A DNA stretch of 64,000 bases from Elusimicrobiota bacterium. GTDB lineage: Bacteria > Elusimicrobiota > Elusimicrobia > Elusimicrobiales > UBA9959. The stretch is taken from positions 58,785 through 122,784 of the forward strand of contig DMXM01000018.1 of assembly GCA_003482905.1 (NCBI GenBank). The letters are read 5' to 3'. Of this stretch, positions 52,694 to 61,156 are shown piece by piece. The position numbers were made by a program, and so were the translations under genes. Within the stretch, counting starts at the first letter, position 1. Every line of letters starts with the position of its first letter. A model generated the notes under the pieces. That model ran no database searches. It was not told the origin of the DNA and saw nothing but the letters and a program-made list of their open reading frames with translations.

Positions 52694-52722
52694 AGTATAC
52701 CGTATATACATGGGATTGTCAA
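52694..52722 (-). promoter_or_regulatory. Promoter of the toxin-antitoxin pair
   Basis: On the minus strand TTGACA (52722-52717), a 17-base spacer and TATACT (52699-52694). The spacer and -10 carry GTATAC/TATATAC half-sites that could bind the antitoxin. Confidence 0.75.
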
Positions 52723-53030
52723 GAGGGGGCCTTCACTGCCACAACCAAAAACAAAAGACCGCACCACCACGGCATTACACTGGTGTAGCCAGTGACCCCA
52801 AAATTTGGTTTTCTCGGTTTCTCCCAGGGCGGCCTCCGTCGCAGGATTAATTTCCCCAAGTCCTATTACTGACCCTGACCGGAAAAAGGGAGGAAGAGAT
52901 AGCGCCGCAACTTTATGCAAAAACGCCTTAAAAACAGCCAAAAAGTGCCTCGTCCATGGCACCTTAATGGCACCACTCGTTTTTTGGCGTTGCCCCGAAA
53001 CTCGAATTATTATTGTAAAATATAGCAATT
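52723..53030. other. Non-coding region between toxin-antitoxin pair and tRNA-Arg
   Basis: No gene is supported. CACTGG-TGTA-GCCAGTG (52779-52795) forms a hairpin directly followed by ACCCC. GCCGCAACTTTATGC near 52905 faintly resembles the IS-like ends at 43403. TAAAAT at 53016 may be the -10 of the tRNA gene. It may be a decayed mobile element. Confidence 0.35.
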
Positions 53031-53102
53031 GTCCCCATAGCTCAAAGGATAGAGCTCCTGCCTTCTAAGCAGGCAATCCAGGTTCGATTCCTGGTGGGGA
53101 CA
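53031..53102 (+). tRNA. tRNA-Arg (anticodon TCT)
   Basis: Acceptor GTCCCCA pairs with TGGGGAC, D-arm GCTC/GAGC, anticodon stem CCTGC/GCAGG with loop CTTCTAA, T-arm CCAGG/CCTGG around TTCGATT, discriminator A. The 3' CCA is not encoded. The lower-G+C accessory DNA that starts just after it would fit use of the tRNA as an integration site, but no repeated 3' end was found in the window. Confidence 0.97.
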
Positions 53103-53110
53103 CTTAAATT

Positions 53111-53142
53111 TAAGGCCGTGGGATAATATTCCCACGGCCTTA
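53111..53142 (+). terminator. Hairpin terminator after tRNA-Arg
   Basis: A perfect 13-bp stem, TAAGGCCGTGGGA with its complement, around a six-base loop, ending in TTATATC. The T-tract is weak. The rest of 53143-53370 shows no gene. Confidence 0.65.
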
Positions 53143-53370
53143 TTATATCGCCGGAATATCTCGGCCCTAAAAATCTTCCGTTAAATACCCAACGCACCGC
53201 GCAACCGCTGTCGGCCTGACTGACATCGCAGCCACGCTCGGCAAGTTTATACCCCATTTCCAGAGGGATAAAACCATCAAACCATCAGAACCAATCACCC
53301 ACTCATTGGAGGGGGAAATAAAATGTATTGATTTTTCAATGATTATTTGAGAGGGGGGGAAAACTACCCC

Positions 53371-53399
53371 TTGACAACTATGCTTTGCTATGCTATACT
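53371..53399 (+). promoter_or_regulatory. Near-consensus sigma-70 promoter of a micro-operon
   Basis: TTGACA (53371-53376), a 17-base spacer and TATACT (53394-53399). This is the strongest promoter match seen in the window. The predicted leader is about 30 bases and includes a GGAGG site before the ATG at 53436. Confidence 0.8.
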
Positions 53400-53435
53400 A
53401 TATTTGCAGCGAACGAGAACCTTAACGGAGGCGAT

Positions 53436-53585
53436 ATGAATACCCAAAAGTATATGCTTCAGAAAGACTTTAAAGTTTGGATGTGCGCAACCCTCGGCCT
53501 GATAAAGGACGGCAAAATGGGCACCAGCATAGCCCGCGCCGACCGCATAAAACTTGCCTTAAACTACACCGGAAAAGGACGGTAA
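53436..53585 (+). CDS. Small basic protein, first gene of a micro-operon
   Basis: 49 residues (MNTQKYMLQKDFKVWMCATL...NYTGKGR), basic, with no recognised domain. AACGGAGGCGAT gives a good ribosome site for the ATG at 53436; the upstream in-frame codon at 53385 lies before the promoter -10 and is rejected. The second small gene begins three bases after its stop. Together with the strong promoter this resembles a mobile-element or toxin-antitoxin-type gene pair, but the evidence is only size and layout. Confidence 0.6.
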   Translation: MNTQKYMLQKDFKVWMCATLGLIKDGKMGTSIARADRIKLALNYTGKGR

Positions 53586-53588
53586 CAA

Positions 53589-53771
53589 ATGAAACCACGC
53601 TACCAGATAGTCATCTCTCTATCGGAAGAAGACAGCGTTAAACTGCAACAGTTAAGAGAAGACGGCTACCAGATTGTGGACATCTTCCGCCTCGGCTTGA
53701 CCGAGGCGGAGGACGCGGTTAAGAAAGCCGGAAAAAGAAAGGAAAAACCCAGCCAGGACAAGCTTTTCTAA
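53589..53771 (+). CDS. Small ribbon-helix-helix-like protein
   Basis: 60 residues. A beta strand PRYQIVISLSEED is followed by SVKLQQLREDGYQIVDIFRLGL and an acidic-basic helix, the usual spacing of a ribbon-helix-helix DNA-binding dimer. The lysine-rich tail may be disordered. If it binds DNA it would be a candidate autoregulator of the promoter at 53371. The 187 bases that follow up to 53958 hold no gene. Confidence 0.6.
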   Translation: MKPRYQIVISLSEEDSVKLQQLREDGYQIVDIFRLGLTEAEDAVKKAGKRKEKPSQDKLF

Positions 53772-53958
53772 CCGTTTTCTTCCCTCCGCTCCTGTAAGAA
53801 CCACCCCCTCGCAAACCAATCCAAAGCACCAACACAGCGACCCCTAGGTCCTAAGGCCCAATATTTATGAGGCCTTATGCCTCTATTTAGGGAGCTCTCA
53901 ATAAAAATACAATTGAGTCTCGGGGGATTTTCTAACACTCTTAACAAGGAGTTTATTG

Positions 53959-54855
53959 ATGAATGTTTTATCGTTGTTAGTCGCGATAGCGTCGATATTA
54001 CCTGTTGCGTCTGCCACTGAATTTAATATCACATCCATGCCGCTGCCGGCTTTGGTAAAACGGCTTAACACAGAGCCGTCCGCGTCAGTCCCGGTTCCAA
54101 GCAGCGACGCGATCATAAATACGCCTGGGGATACGGCACTGTATTGGACTTATGTCTATAAGGAAACCTTTATCAAAGGGGCTGCCATTTTTGAGTACAA
54201 GAAAGAACGATATGCCATAAAACCCATGTTTAGAAAGGGGTACTACGACCAGGATAAAGGGAGTTATATCTCTATCCCGGCCGTCTACATCGTGAATGTC
54301 ACAAACGCCGATAAAGAAATAGAACTGGAAGCCTGGATGGACATTTCCCTACTTATTGATTATCCACTTACAACCTTATCCGGCGATAAGATAAAGATAA
54401 AGAACGACTCAGAGACGCTCAGCATCTTTTCCCAGGGAGGATTCTTTGAGAAAACCGTTTTTTCAATACGGCATGACCAACTTTTTAAACTATGGGCGGA
54501 TAACGCAGAATATTACAAAAGAACTGTTCACGGCAAAACTATTTACTTCGTACCGCAAATGAACCAGGCCAAGGGAGGAATAATCCAAATAGGATTTGTG
54601 CTAAGCGACAGCAAACCTTTTGCCGACGCCACCGGTCGCCCGCTGGATTTTATCGCCTTGTGCCAGGCCCAAAACGGCGTAACCTGTAGGCCGATACGCT
54701 ACTCCATACCTCTGGGATTAAAATTTAGGTACCTCGGGAAAGAAGGGACGAACAATGATAAAGATTTTTTTTACTGGCAAATAGAGGAAATGGTAAACGA
54801 AGACCTATACGACGCGCTGGACGACGAAGCCCTGCAAACGTCAACCAACCCCTGA
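53959..54855 (+). CDS. Secreted protein of unknown function
   Basis: 298 residues with a signal peptide (1-20, ending SATEF). The mature part is beta-rich with charged loops. SKPFADATGRP near the C-terminus matches EPFADATEA in the next gene product, suggesting related folds or a shared partner. An AAGGAG ribosome site seven bases upstream supports the ATG at 53959. I do not recognise the family. First of three genes with gaps under ten bases. Confidence 0.7.
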   Translation: MNVLSLLVAIASILPVASATEFNITSMPLPALVKRLNTEPSASVPVPSSDAIINTPGDTALYWTYVYKETFIKGAAIFEYKKERYAIKPMFRKGYYDQDKGSYISIPAVYIVNVTNADKEIELEAWMDISLLIDYPLTTLSGDKIKIKNDSETLSIFSQGGFFEKTVFSIRHDQLFKLWADNAEYYKRTVHGKTIYFVPQMNQAKGGIIQIGFVLSDSKPFADATGRPLDFIALCQAQNGVTCRPIRYSIPLGLKFRYLGKEGTNNDKDFFYWQIEEMVNEDLYDALDDEALQTSTNP

Positions 54856-54858
54856 CGA

Positions 54859-55557
54859 ATGCCCCAGATCAATAAAAGAATGAAGTACTCCATTATCGGC
54901 ACCGTTATACTGACCCCGGCCCTTTTTGCTTATTTTTACGGCCCCAAATCGGAACTCACCCTGCTGGCGCGGCTGCATTACAACACGCTGTTCGTCTATA
55001 CACCATGCCTGGGCCGCCAGGAAACATATGACGACGGCGCGGTTAAATTCAGCTATAGACGCCCGCCGGCGTTACTGAGCCATACCGCCGTGCTCTTCCT
55101 GGACCCTACGTATCACCAAACGTCTGAACCGTTTGCGGACGCCACGGAAGCCGTCAGCCTTGAGATTCCGACCGGCTACGCCTACAAATTCAAGCTTCCG
55201 TCAAAACCCGCGCTGCCGGCCCCGGCCAGCAGAGTAAAACTAAAGAAAGGAATGGGCGAGATCAGAAACGGGGAGCCCTCCTTTAAAGATTACGGGCCAC
55301 AGCACCTCTACCTCTCCGGAAAGACCGGCTACACCTACAAGATAGCTCTGCCGTTCTATCTGGAAAGGACAGTAAACAGGACATGGATCTTCCCGGCGCT
55401 GTACCACTCCGGCATACTATCAAGGCTTATGCCTGGTTCTTTCACTGATTATTTACCGCCGAGAGGTTTTTTAAATTGGTTTTTCACCCCCTGCGCAGAC
55501 AAGCAAATGTACTGTTCAGGGAAAGTTATGCTGGAATCGATAGAAGTAGCGGATTGA
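54859..55557 (+). CDS. Membrane-anchored protein of unknown function
   Basis: 232 residues with one N-terminal membrane segment (about 10-27, SIIGTVILTPALFAYFYG) and a periplasmic beta-rich remainder. It shares the PFADAT motif with the preceding product and has paired cysteines near the C-terminus (FFTPCADKQMYCSG). It starts three bases after the previous stop. No family recognised. Confidence 0.65.
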   Translation: MPQINKRMKYSIIGTVILTPALFAYFYGPKSELTLLARLHYNTLFVYTPCLGRQETYDDGAVKFSYRRPPALLSHTAVLFLDPTYHQTSEPFADATEAVSLEIPTGYAYKFKLPSKPALPAPASRVKLKKGMGEIRNGEPSFKDYGPQHLYLSGKTGYTYKIALPFYLERTVNRTWIFPALYHSGILSRLMPGSFTDYLPPRGFLNWFFTPCADKQMYCSGKVMLESIEVAD

Positions 55558-55565
55558 AGAAGATC

Positions 55566-56789
55566 ATGAAGAAACTATACCTCGTAATTCTATTCTCGCT
55601 GGCCGCGCAGCTGCAGCTGGGCAACCCGGCGGCCGCCGGGGCCGACACCGAGAATCTGCCTGGGATCTTTGACGGCTCGGCCCGGAAATTCGTCATGCAA
55701 TCACTAGTCCTATCTTATGAAGTCCCGGTACCTCTCCGGCCCGAAGTTATCCATTCGCCCGGGGCCCGGCGCAAGTTCCTCTATCAGATACTGGCCGACC
55801 AGGAGAAACGCAAAGAGAAGAAGTTTTACACACCTAATGAAATAGCCGCAATGATACGGGAGGATTACGGGAACACCCCGTCAGAAGAGGACAAGAAACA
55901 AATAGAGAAGGCCCTTGCTGTCCTGCAAAATACTAAATTCGGGGCCGATATGTGCAAGGCGGTAGCATACAGGTGCGACATAGAAAGCCTGGAAAAAGCC
56001 GGGATCCGCCTACGAGTGAAGGAGATCGTCTACGGGAGCAACCAGTCGGCCAGCGGGGCAGTTCCGCCGCCGATCTATTATGCAGGGCGAACTTTCATCG
56101 GACTGGGCAAAAACGACGTCAGCAGCGCTGCGTCGCCCAAGCGCCTGGCCCTTACAATACTGCACGAGATGAGCCATGTGGAGGATCTAAGGAAGAACAA
56201 GAGAGGGACCATGGCAAAGGCTATGTACGCCAGCGACGAAAAAGCCCTCATGAACGAGATTGCCGGCTATGATGAGATCTCGCGCAAATACCCGGGATTC
56301 TCCGACAGTTTCTGCGGTTTTCTGGTGGAAGTATGGGCGTGGAAGAACGAGTCCGGGCCCTACCCGAAACACCAGTTCTTCACCCTTCCTCTCGGGCCTG
56401 GGGGAATGCCTATGGCAGTATCCAGCGGTGACCTTCTTAAAAACTACATGCCGGGCTTGTCTTTCTGGAATTCCATGCAGCGCTTGGTATATGCTTTATG
56501 GCACGGCGCTTACGGAGATCCCAAGGTAGATGATGAGCTTGTAAAAGCTATAAGACGGGCTGCGTGGGAAAAATCAGCTTCTTACAAGGGCTGGCGGCAG
56601 AACCCGGCGGAAACTGCGCCAACGGTTGCCGCACCGGCGCCGACACCCACACCCCCCGCGCCGAAACCGCCCAAACCACCTACGCCACATGACACTGATG
56701 ATGGTGGAAGCGGCTCCTCCGGCGGGAGCGGGTCCGGCGGGGGATTCAACCCTGGAACATATGATCCCCATTTCGGCGACGGTATATGA
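55566..56789 (+). CDS. Secreted HExxH metallopeptidase-like protein
   Basis: 407 residues with a signal peptide (about 1-25, ending AAAGAD). HEMSH at residues 200-204 in LALTILHEMSHVEDLRK is a zincin motif (H200, E201, H204), with a downstream Glu-rich helix (ALMNEIAGYDEISRKYP) that could give the third ligand. A proline-rich (about 350-375) then glycine/serine-rich tail (GSGSSGGSGSGGGF) ends the protein. The ATG at 55566 begins a proper signal peptide; the longer frame overlaps the previous gene. Catalytic activity is inferred, and the substrate is unknown. Confidence 0.7.
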   Translation: MKKLYLVILFSLAAQLQLGNPAAAGADTENLPGIFDGSARKFVMQSLVLSYEVPVPLRPEVIHSPGARRKFLYQILADQEKRKEKKFYTPNEIAAMIREDYGNTPSEEDKKQIEKALAVLQNTKFGADMCKAVAYRCDIESLEKAGIRLRVKEIVYGSNQSASGAVPPPIYYAGRTFIGLGKNDVSSAASPKRLALTILHEMSHVEDLRKNKRGTMAKAMYASDEKALMNEIAGYDEISRKYPGFSDSFCGFLVEVWAWKNESGPYPKHQFFTLPLGPGGMPMAVSSGDLLKNYMPGLSFWNSMQRLVYALWHGAYGDPKVDDELVKAIRRAAWEKSASYKGWRQNPAETAPTVAAPAPTPTPPAPKPPKPPTPHDTDDGGSGSSGGSGSGGGFNPGTYDPHFGDGI

Positions 56790-56822
56790 CACTATATCCA
56801 GAGATCGTTTGATTAATACGGG

Positions 56823-56840
56823 ATAGGCCCTTTGGCCTAT
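56823..56840 (+). terminator. Short hairpin after the metallopeptidase gene
   Basis: ATAGGCC-CTTT-GGCCTAT, a seven-bp stem 34 bases after the stop, lacking a T-tract. Weak evidence for termination. Confidence 0.4.
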
Positions 56841-56862
56841 TAGCATGTAGGAAATATTACCC

Positions 56863-56897
56863 TTACAAGATTTGCGACCGTTCCGTATAATATAGAT
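56863..56897 (+). promoter_or_regulatory. Promoter of the 144-residue protein gene, leaderless
   Basis: TTACAA (56863-56868), a 17-base spacer and TATAAT (56886-56891), then six bases to the ATG at 56898. No Shine-Dalgarno sequence. Confidence 0.65.
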
Positions 56898-57332
56898 ATG
56901 AAAAACACTAGAGCCTTTTTCCTTATAGTTATCGGCAGCTTTGTTATAGCCACCGGCTTCGCTTTTGCGGAGGCCGAGATTTCACCATATGAACAGCTTG
57001 TGAAGGAATATAATAACCGCGGGACAGCTTTAGGAAGTTTGGTTGAGGCAGCTCCAGCCGGAACCGTACAGAGCACTCCCTCTCCTGACACAACTCCGAT
57101 CTTAACACCTCACGCCGCTGTTGTTACAGCCGTTGTTCCCGCCGTTCCAGCCCCCAAACCTGACCCCGCCCCGACCGCGGGTGAAATGGCCAAGAAATTC
57201 CTGAAAGCGAATATGGCCGTAATGGTTATGGCGGGAGTAGGCGCTTACCTGGGCATGGCTTTGTTGGGCCCGGCGGGGATGGTTACCGGCGCCGTGTTCA
57301 TGTTCGCCCTGATGTTCCTGGGCAGCCTGTAA
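56898..57332 (+). CDS. Small membrane protein with proline-rich linker
   Basis: 144 residues. A signal peptide (1-24, FAFAEAE), a polar segment, a proline/alanine-rich linker (about 60-90, VPAVPAPKPDPAPTAGE), then two C-terminal hydrophobic glycine-rich helices (about 102-144, MAGVGAYLGMALLGPAGMVTG). The tail resembles small membrane anchors. Function unknown. It is expressed from its own leaderless-type promoter and meets the convergent AmmeMemo fusion gene four bases later. Confidence 0.65.
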   Translation: MKNTRAFFLIVIGSFVIATGFAFAEAEISPYEQLVKEYNNRGTALGSLVEAAPAGTVQSTPSPDTTPILTPHAAVVTAVVPAVPAPKPDPAPTAGEMAKKFLKANMAVMVMAGVGAYLGMALLGPAGMVTGAVFMFALMFLGSL

Positions 57333-57336
57333 ACGT

Positions 57337-58755
57337 TCAATCTTCGCTGAAATGGTCCACCGTGTATGTGTATATCACGGTGGATCTTTCTTTCCAGGCG
57401 CCGGGCGCCAGGCCTGCTTTCTCCGAGCAGAGGGAGGACAGGAAATCCTCTTTTTTATCGAAATGCTCCCAGACCTGCGGCAGATAAGTGCCGGAGCGTG
57501 AGCCGCTTTTAATATAAACCCCGTGCACCCCTTTCTTGACCGCCTCCGGGCCGGCGGTTATTTCCAGCGGTGAAAGCACTGAAATTTCTATTTTTATCTT
57601 CTCCAGGTCGGCCTCGCCGACGGGTTCGAAACGGGGGTCTTCGAAGGCCGCCGCACCTGCGTAGGAACTGACCATATCGGCTAGCGTTCCGCGCGGCTCA
57701 AGGCTACCTATGCAGCCGCGCAGCCGGCCGCCTAGCGTCAGCGTAACGAACACTGCCGCCGGCTGGTTTAATTCCGGGCGGGAGCACAACTGCTGCGCCG
57801 GTGTTTTGCCGGTCTTAAGGCAGACTGAAATGCTCTTCCTCGCCAGTTCTAAAAGTTCTTTCTTTATAACTCCGCTTAATTCCATGCCGCCGGCCGGCTT
57901 GGGCGAAACTTCGGTAAAGAAACCGGCGCCGTAACCCACCACGGACGTATCGTCGCCGGAGATCTTGCCGGAATGGGTGTAAAGCCCCAGTTCAAAATCG
58001 TTGCCGCCCAGTTCCAGCGCGGCCGCGGCCCCCGCCGTCATGGCGGCCTGGCCGCAGGCGGTGGTATCCATAAATTCGGCGGCCTTTGCCAAAAGCAGCC
58101 GGTTGGCCAGGTCGAAATAACCCGGCGAGGAATTACGCATGGCCTGGCGCAGCGCCAGCAGCACCGAGCGGTCGGACATTTCGGCCACGTCGCCCGGCGG
58201 GTAATGAGAGAGGTCGGAGGAAACGCAGAACAAGGCCCGGCGGCCTTTCATGGCGCGGCCTATGGCTTGCCCGGCTTTCCCGAGCAAGGCGGCATCCGCC
58301 GAGTTAAAGAGTACGGGAACTATCTTTACGTCGGAACCCTTTATAGCCTGCAGGAACGGGAGCTGCACCTCCACGGCATGCTCGCCAGCGTGGGCGCGCG
58401 GCAGGTCCTCGAAAAGATATTTGTCTTTCAGCAGTTCTGCGCAGAGCGCGGAATCTATCTCCAGCCTGCCCAAGGGGGTTTCAAATGAACCGCCCGAGAC
58501 CAGGGCGCCTTTCTTCAGCGGCATGGTATGCCCGGTGGCCATAATAACCAGTGTATCGAAAGGCAGGTCTTTTACCCGGGCGAAGGCCGCTCCGGCCGCC
58601 GCGCCCGAATAGGAGTAGCCGGCGTGGGGGGCCAGAAAGCCCTTTACGGCGCCCGTCGGGGGCGGGCAGGGTTTAAGAAAAGCCGAAACAGCGGCGCGCA
58701 GCGCCGCCGGGTCCGCGTCGTAAAAACGTCCGGCCACCACAGGTTTTCTTATCAT
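57337..58755 (-). CDS. AmmeMemoRadiSam B-A fusion (MEMO1 + AMMECR1)
   Basis: 472 residues. The N-terminal MEMO1-like domain (about 1-265) has FLAPHAGYSYSG and the His/Asp pattern of a ring-cleavage-dioxygenase-like fold (SSDLSHYPPG). The C-terminal AMMECR1 domain (about 285-470) has the signature RGCIGSLEPRGTLADMV and KGVHGVYI. The usual third partner is a radical SAM protein, which is not in this window. Biochemical function is unknown. The start is near the tRNA-His promoter. Confidence 0.9.
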   Translation of the reverse strand: MIRKPVVAGRFYDADPAALRAAVSAFLKPCPPPTGAVKGFLAPHAGYSYSGAAAGAAFARVKDLPFDTLVIMATGHTMPLKKGALVSGGSFETPLGRLEIDSALCAELLKDKYLFEDLPRAHAGEHAVEVQLPFLQAIKGSDVKIVPVLFNSADAALLGKAGQAIGRAMKGRRALFCVSSDLSHYPPGDVAEMSDRSVLLALRQAMRNSSPGYFDLANRLLLAKAAEFMDTTACGQAAMTAGAAAALELGGNDFELGLYTHSGKISGDDTSVVGYGAGFFTEVSPKPAGGMELSGVIKKELLELARKSISVCLKTGKTPAQQLCSRPELNQPAAVFVTLTLGGRLRGCIGSLEPRGTLADMVSSYAGAAAFEDPRFEPVGEADLEKIKIEISVLSPLEITAGPEAVKKGVHGVYIKSGSRSGTYLPQVWEHFDKKEDFLSSLCSEKAGLAPGAWKERSTVIYTYTVDHFSED

Positions 58756-58779
58756 AAAGCCTCCCTCAACAGATTATAT

Positions 58780-58808
58780 TTGTTTTCCAGGTCCAAAAAA
58801 CCTAAAAT
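58780..58808 (+). promoter_or_regulatory. Promoter of tRNA-His
   Basis: TTGTTT (58780-58785), a 17-base spacer and TAAAAT (58803-58808), ten bases before the G-1 of the tRNA. The same TAAAAT -10 is used at 53 and 4229. Confidence 0.65.
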
Positions 58809-58817
58809 GTATTATAC

Positions 58818-58894
58818 GGTGGTTGTAGCTCAGTGGTTAGAGCGCTCGGCTGTGGCCCGAGAGGTCGGGGGTTCAAGTCCCCTCAGCCACCCCA
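58818..58894 (+). tRNA. tRNA-His (anticodon GTG)
   Basis: Includes the His-specific extra G at -1 (58818) facing C73. Acceptor GTGGTTG/CAGCCAC, anticodon stem CTCGG/CCGAG with loop CTGTGGC, T-arm GGGGG/CCCCT around TTCAAGT. The 3' CCA is encoded (58892-58894), unlike tRNA-Arg at 53031. Confidence 0.97.
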
Positions 58895-58994
58895 AAATTT
58901 CAAGATTCCGTTTTTTCCCAAGACAATCATGATTCCGAAGAAGTAGAGCCGCGTAGGGGGCGTAGTTTACTATCGCGGAAAGGGGGCGGAGCGG

Positions 58995-60246
58995 ATGTCT
59001 CTAATAATAAAAAGCAGGACTTACCGTGTCCTAATAATTCTAGGCCTAATAATATTCGGACTTGACCTTATTTTTTTAAAAGGCATATACGCCAGATGGA
59101 TAATATCCACACCGTTTAAACGTATAGCCTCATATTATTGCAATTCGAATAAGTGGCTGCCCTGCTCAAGGTGGTATAGCGTAGCGATAGCTATAACATC
59201 CAGACAGCCGCATTCAGCGCTCCAGTAGGGGCTTCGCATATTTACAACTTGGCCGGTACTCGGAGGCTATCTCTGATTTTGACAAGGTTCTGGAATCGAA
59301 CCCGAATTCCCCCAGAGCGTTCTCGCTCCGGGCCGGAGCATACAACCATATTATCAATATCTCTTCCGCGGCCGCGCAGGTCGCGAGGACGGGGTTGGGC
59401 ACGGAATATTCTAAAGCCCCATTATACGACGGCCAACTCTACGAACTACTGAAAACCGGGGACAAGAAAAAGACTCTGGCCTTTCTTGATCAGCTGGCCG
59501 GGACCACCCGCCGCGATGCCGCGCCGCCTGTTGCCGATATAAAGCCGCGCCCATACGCTCCCTCAAAACTACTTTCAGAAATTATGGAACTCCGAAAGAA
59601 CGCAGATGGCGCAAGCAAAATGCGTTATTGGACCACCTTGGGCGACATGGAGAAAAAGCTGGCAAAAGAGATTGCAAAAGAGATCATGGAGAACCGAATC
59701 ATATGTGAGACCCTCTTCCCCGCCTCTATCAGGTATCAATACGGCGTCTATCCTTTGATTCGGGCATTAAACTTGAAAGACAATGCTCTTGTTCAATATT
59801 TACTGGATAATGAAAAATACTTCAATATTTACTATGAAGAGGGCGGCTTTACGGTAGAGGCCCTCACAGAAACCAGATTGCAACCACTATGGGGGCTGCC
59901 GGAAGGGCGCGCGGCAATACTGGAAGAAGCCGCCGGCAACCTTGCGCTCTGGGTGAAATCATTTTGCCTTACTGAAGACGAAAGTTGTGAGTATGGAACA
60001 TCTCAAAAATATATTAATGAAGAAATATTAAGAATCCTGGAAAGATTCAAAAGCACCGAGCTCAATAAAGAATCTTTAAAGATTTTAGATTTATACGAAA
60101 GCAAATTGTTTTCTTATACCATTAGTAATTGGGGAATGCCTATTAAGCCCGGGCAAAAAGCGCCCCCTGAAGTCATTACCGGCATTAGCAATTCCCTTGC
60201 GAAAGTTAAGGCACTACGAAAACAATATTCCTCCAAAGCCAGCTAA
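58995..60246 (+). pseudogene. TPR protein gene with a +1 frameshift
   Basis: Two frames join into one product. The first (58995-59228) gives an N-terminal membrane segment (about 10-28) and part of a TPR ending SRQPHSALQ. The second continues from 59227 as RGFAYLQLGRYSEAISDFDKVLESNPNSPRAFSLRAGAYN, a textbook TPR (not written here in full frame order), then about 300 residues of unrecognised helical sequence to 60246. One extra T at 59226 breaks the frame. Whether this is a real mutation, programmed shift or assembly error cannot be decided. Confidence 0.75.
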
Positions 60247-60302
60247 ACCAATCTGAGGATCAGTGCCCCGTCGGTCCACTCTCCCGTCAACCCCCGTAAG
60301 TT

Positions 60303-60331
60303 TTGACAGAGGAATGAATTTTTGCCATACA
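60303..60331 (+). promoter_or_regulatory. Putative promoter of hepT-mntA
   Basis: A consensus TTGACA (60303-60308) with a 17-base spacer and a poor -10 CATACA (60326-60331). The remaining 60247-60385 shows nothing else; AGGAG lies before the start at 60386. Confidence 0.4.
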
Positions 60332-60385
60332 AGGACAGCAAAATTATAGAATAAGTTGTGAAACCGGGAAGACACAGGAGACACA

Positions 60386-60793
60386 ATGCTACTGGATCTT
60401 AGCAGCCTGAAAAAAGCCGTCGATTCTTTGGACCGCGCCATAAAGGTGGCGGTCGGCAATAAGAATTCCGACCAGGCCGAGGTTATTCGCGCGGGCGTCA
60501 TACAGAATTTTGAGTTCACCTACGAACTGTGCTGGAAATTCATAAAAAGGTGGCTTGAACTCAACGGCACGGGCGCCACTATTGATGGTTCCACCCGGAA
60601 AGAGCTTTTTAGATTGGCCGCCGAAAGCCGCCTGATTACCGATGTTGAAAACTGGTTCAAATACCATACCGCCCGAAACGAAACCGCTCATACATACGAC
60701 CCGGCCAAGGCCATAGAAATTTATACGCTGGCCGCTCCGTTCGCCGCCGACGCCAGAAAATTGCTGCAAGTCCTTGAGCGGCGAAATGATTAA
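60386..60793 (+). CDS. hepT: HepT-type HEPN toxin
   Basis: 135-residue HEPN domain protein of the HI0074/HepT type. RNETAHTY (about 92-99) is the RX4HXY ribonuclease signature. IQNFEFTYELCWKFIKRWLE matches the first core helix of the family. In characterised pairs HepT is an RNase neutralised by AMPylation of the Tyr of this motif by MntA. Its start follows AGGAGACACA. The stop overlaps the next gene by eight bases. Confidence 0.9.
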   Translation: MLLDLSSLKKAVDSLDRAIKVAVGNKNSDQAEVIRAGVIQNFEFTYELCWKFIKRWLELNGTGATIDGSTRKELFRLAAESRLITDVENWFKYHTARNETAHTYDPAKAIEIYTLAAPFAADARKLLQVLERRND

Positions 60794-61097
60794 CGCGACG
60801 CCGGAACAGCTGCGGATCATCAGCGCCATTTTGGCAGTTCACGCGCCAGGCGTTGAGGCGAGGGCTTTCGGCTCAAGAGTTAACGGTTCCCCCAAGAACT
60901 ACTCCGACCTTGATCTCGCCCTGGTTGGCGCCGCCAAATTAGATTCCGCCGTGATAGGGAACCTGCGTGAGGCTTTTGAAGAGTCGGATATCCCATTCCG
61001 TGTGGATATTATAGATTGGCACTCCATCTCTAAAGAATTTCAGACAATTATCCTGAACAAGTACGAAGTTCTGGCGCCCCCGGCTAATACCATATAG
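60786..61097 (+). CDS. mntA: MntA-type minimal nucleotidyltransferase antitoxin
   Basis: 103-residue MNT-fold protein. FGSRVNGSPKNYSDLDLAL is the GSx-DxD polymerase-beta motif; a third acidic residue is in FRVDIIDW. Likely AMPylates HepT. ATG at 60786 overlaps hepT by eight bases; an upstream TTG is less likely. The C-terminus ISKEFQTIILNKYEVL is family-typical. Confidence 0.9.
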   Translation: MINATPEQLRIISAILAVHAPGVEARAFGSRVNGSPKNYSDLDLALVGAAKLDSAVIGNLREAFEESDIPFRVDIIDWHSISKEFQTIILNKYEVLAPPANTI

Positions 61098-61156
61098 GTT
61101 GGCATCCCGGGGGGACGAATAACGGAAGAGCGGATATGGTAGAATTAACAGGTAAT

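Noticed and set aside
52684..53028. 114-codon frame on the minus strand between the toxin-antitoxin pair and tRNA-Arg
   Set aside because: It overlaps the TA promoter, has no ribosome site and encodes no recognisable domain.
53031..53102. tRNA-Arg 3' end as attL of an integrated element
   Set aside because: No second copy of the tRNA 3' sequence and no integrase were found in the window.
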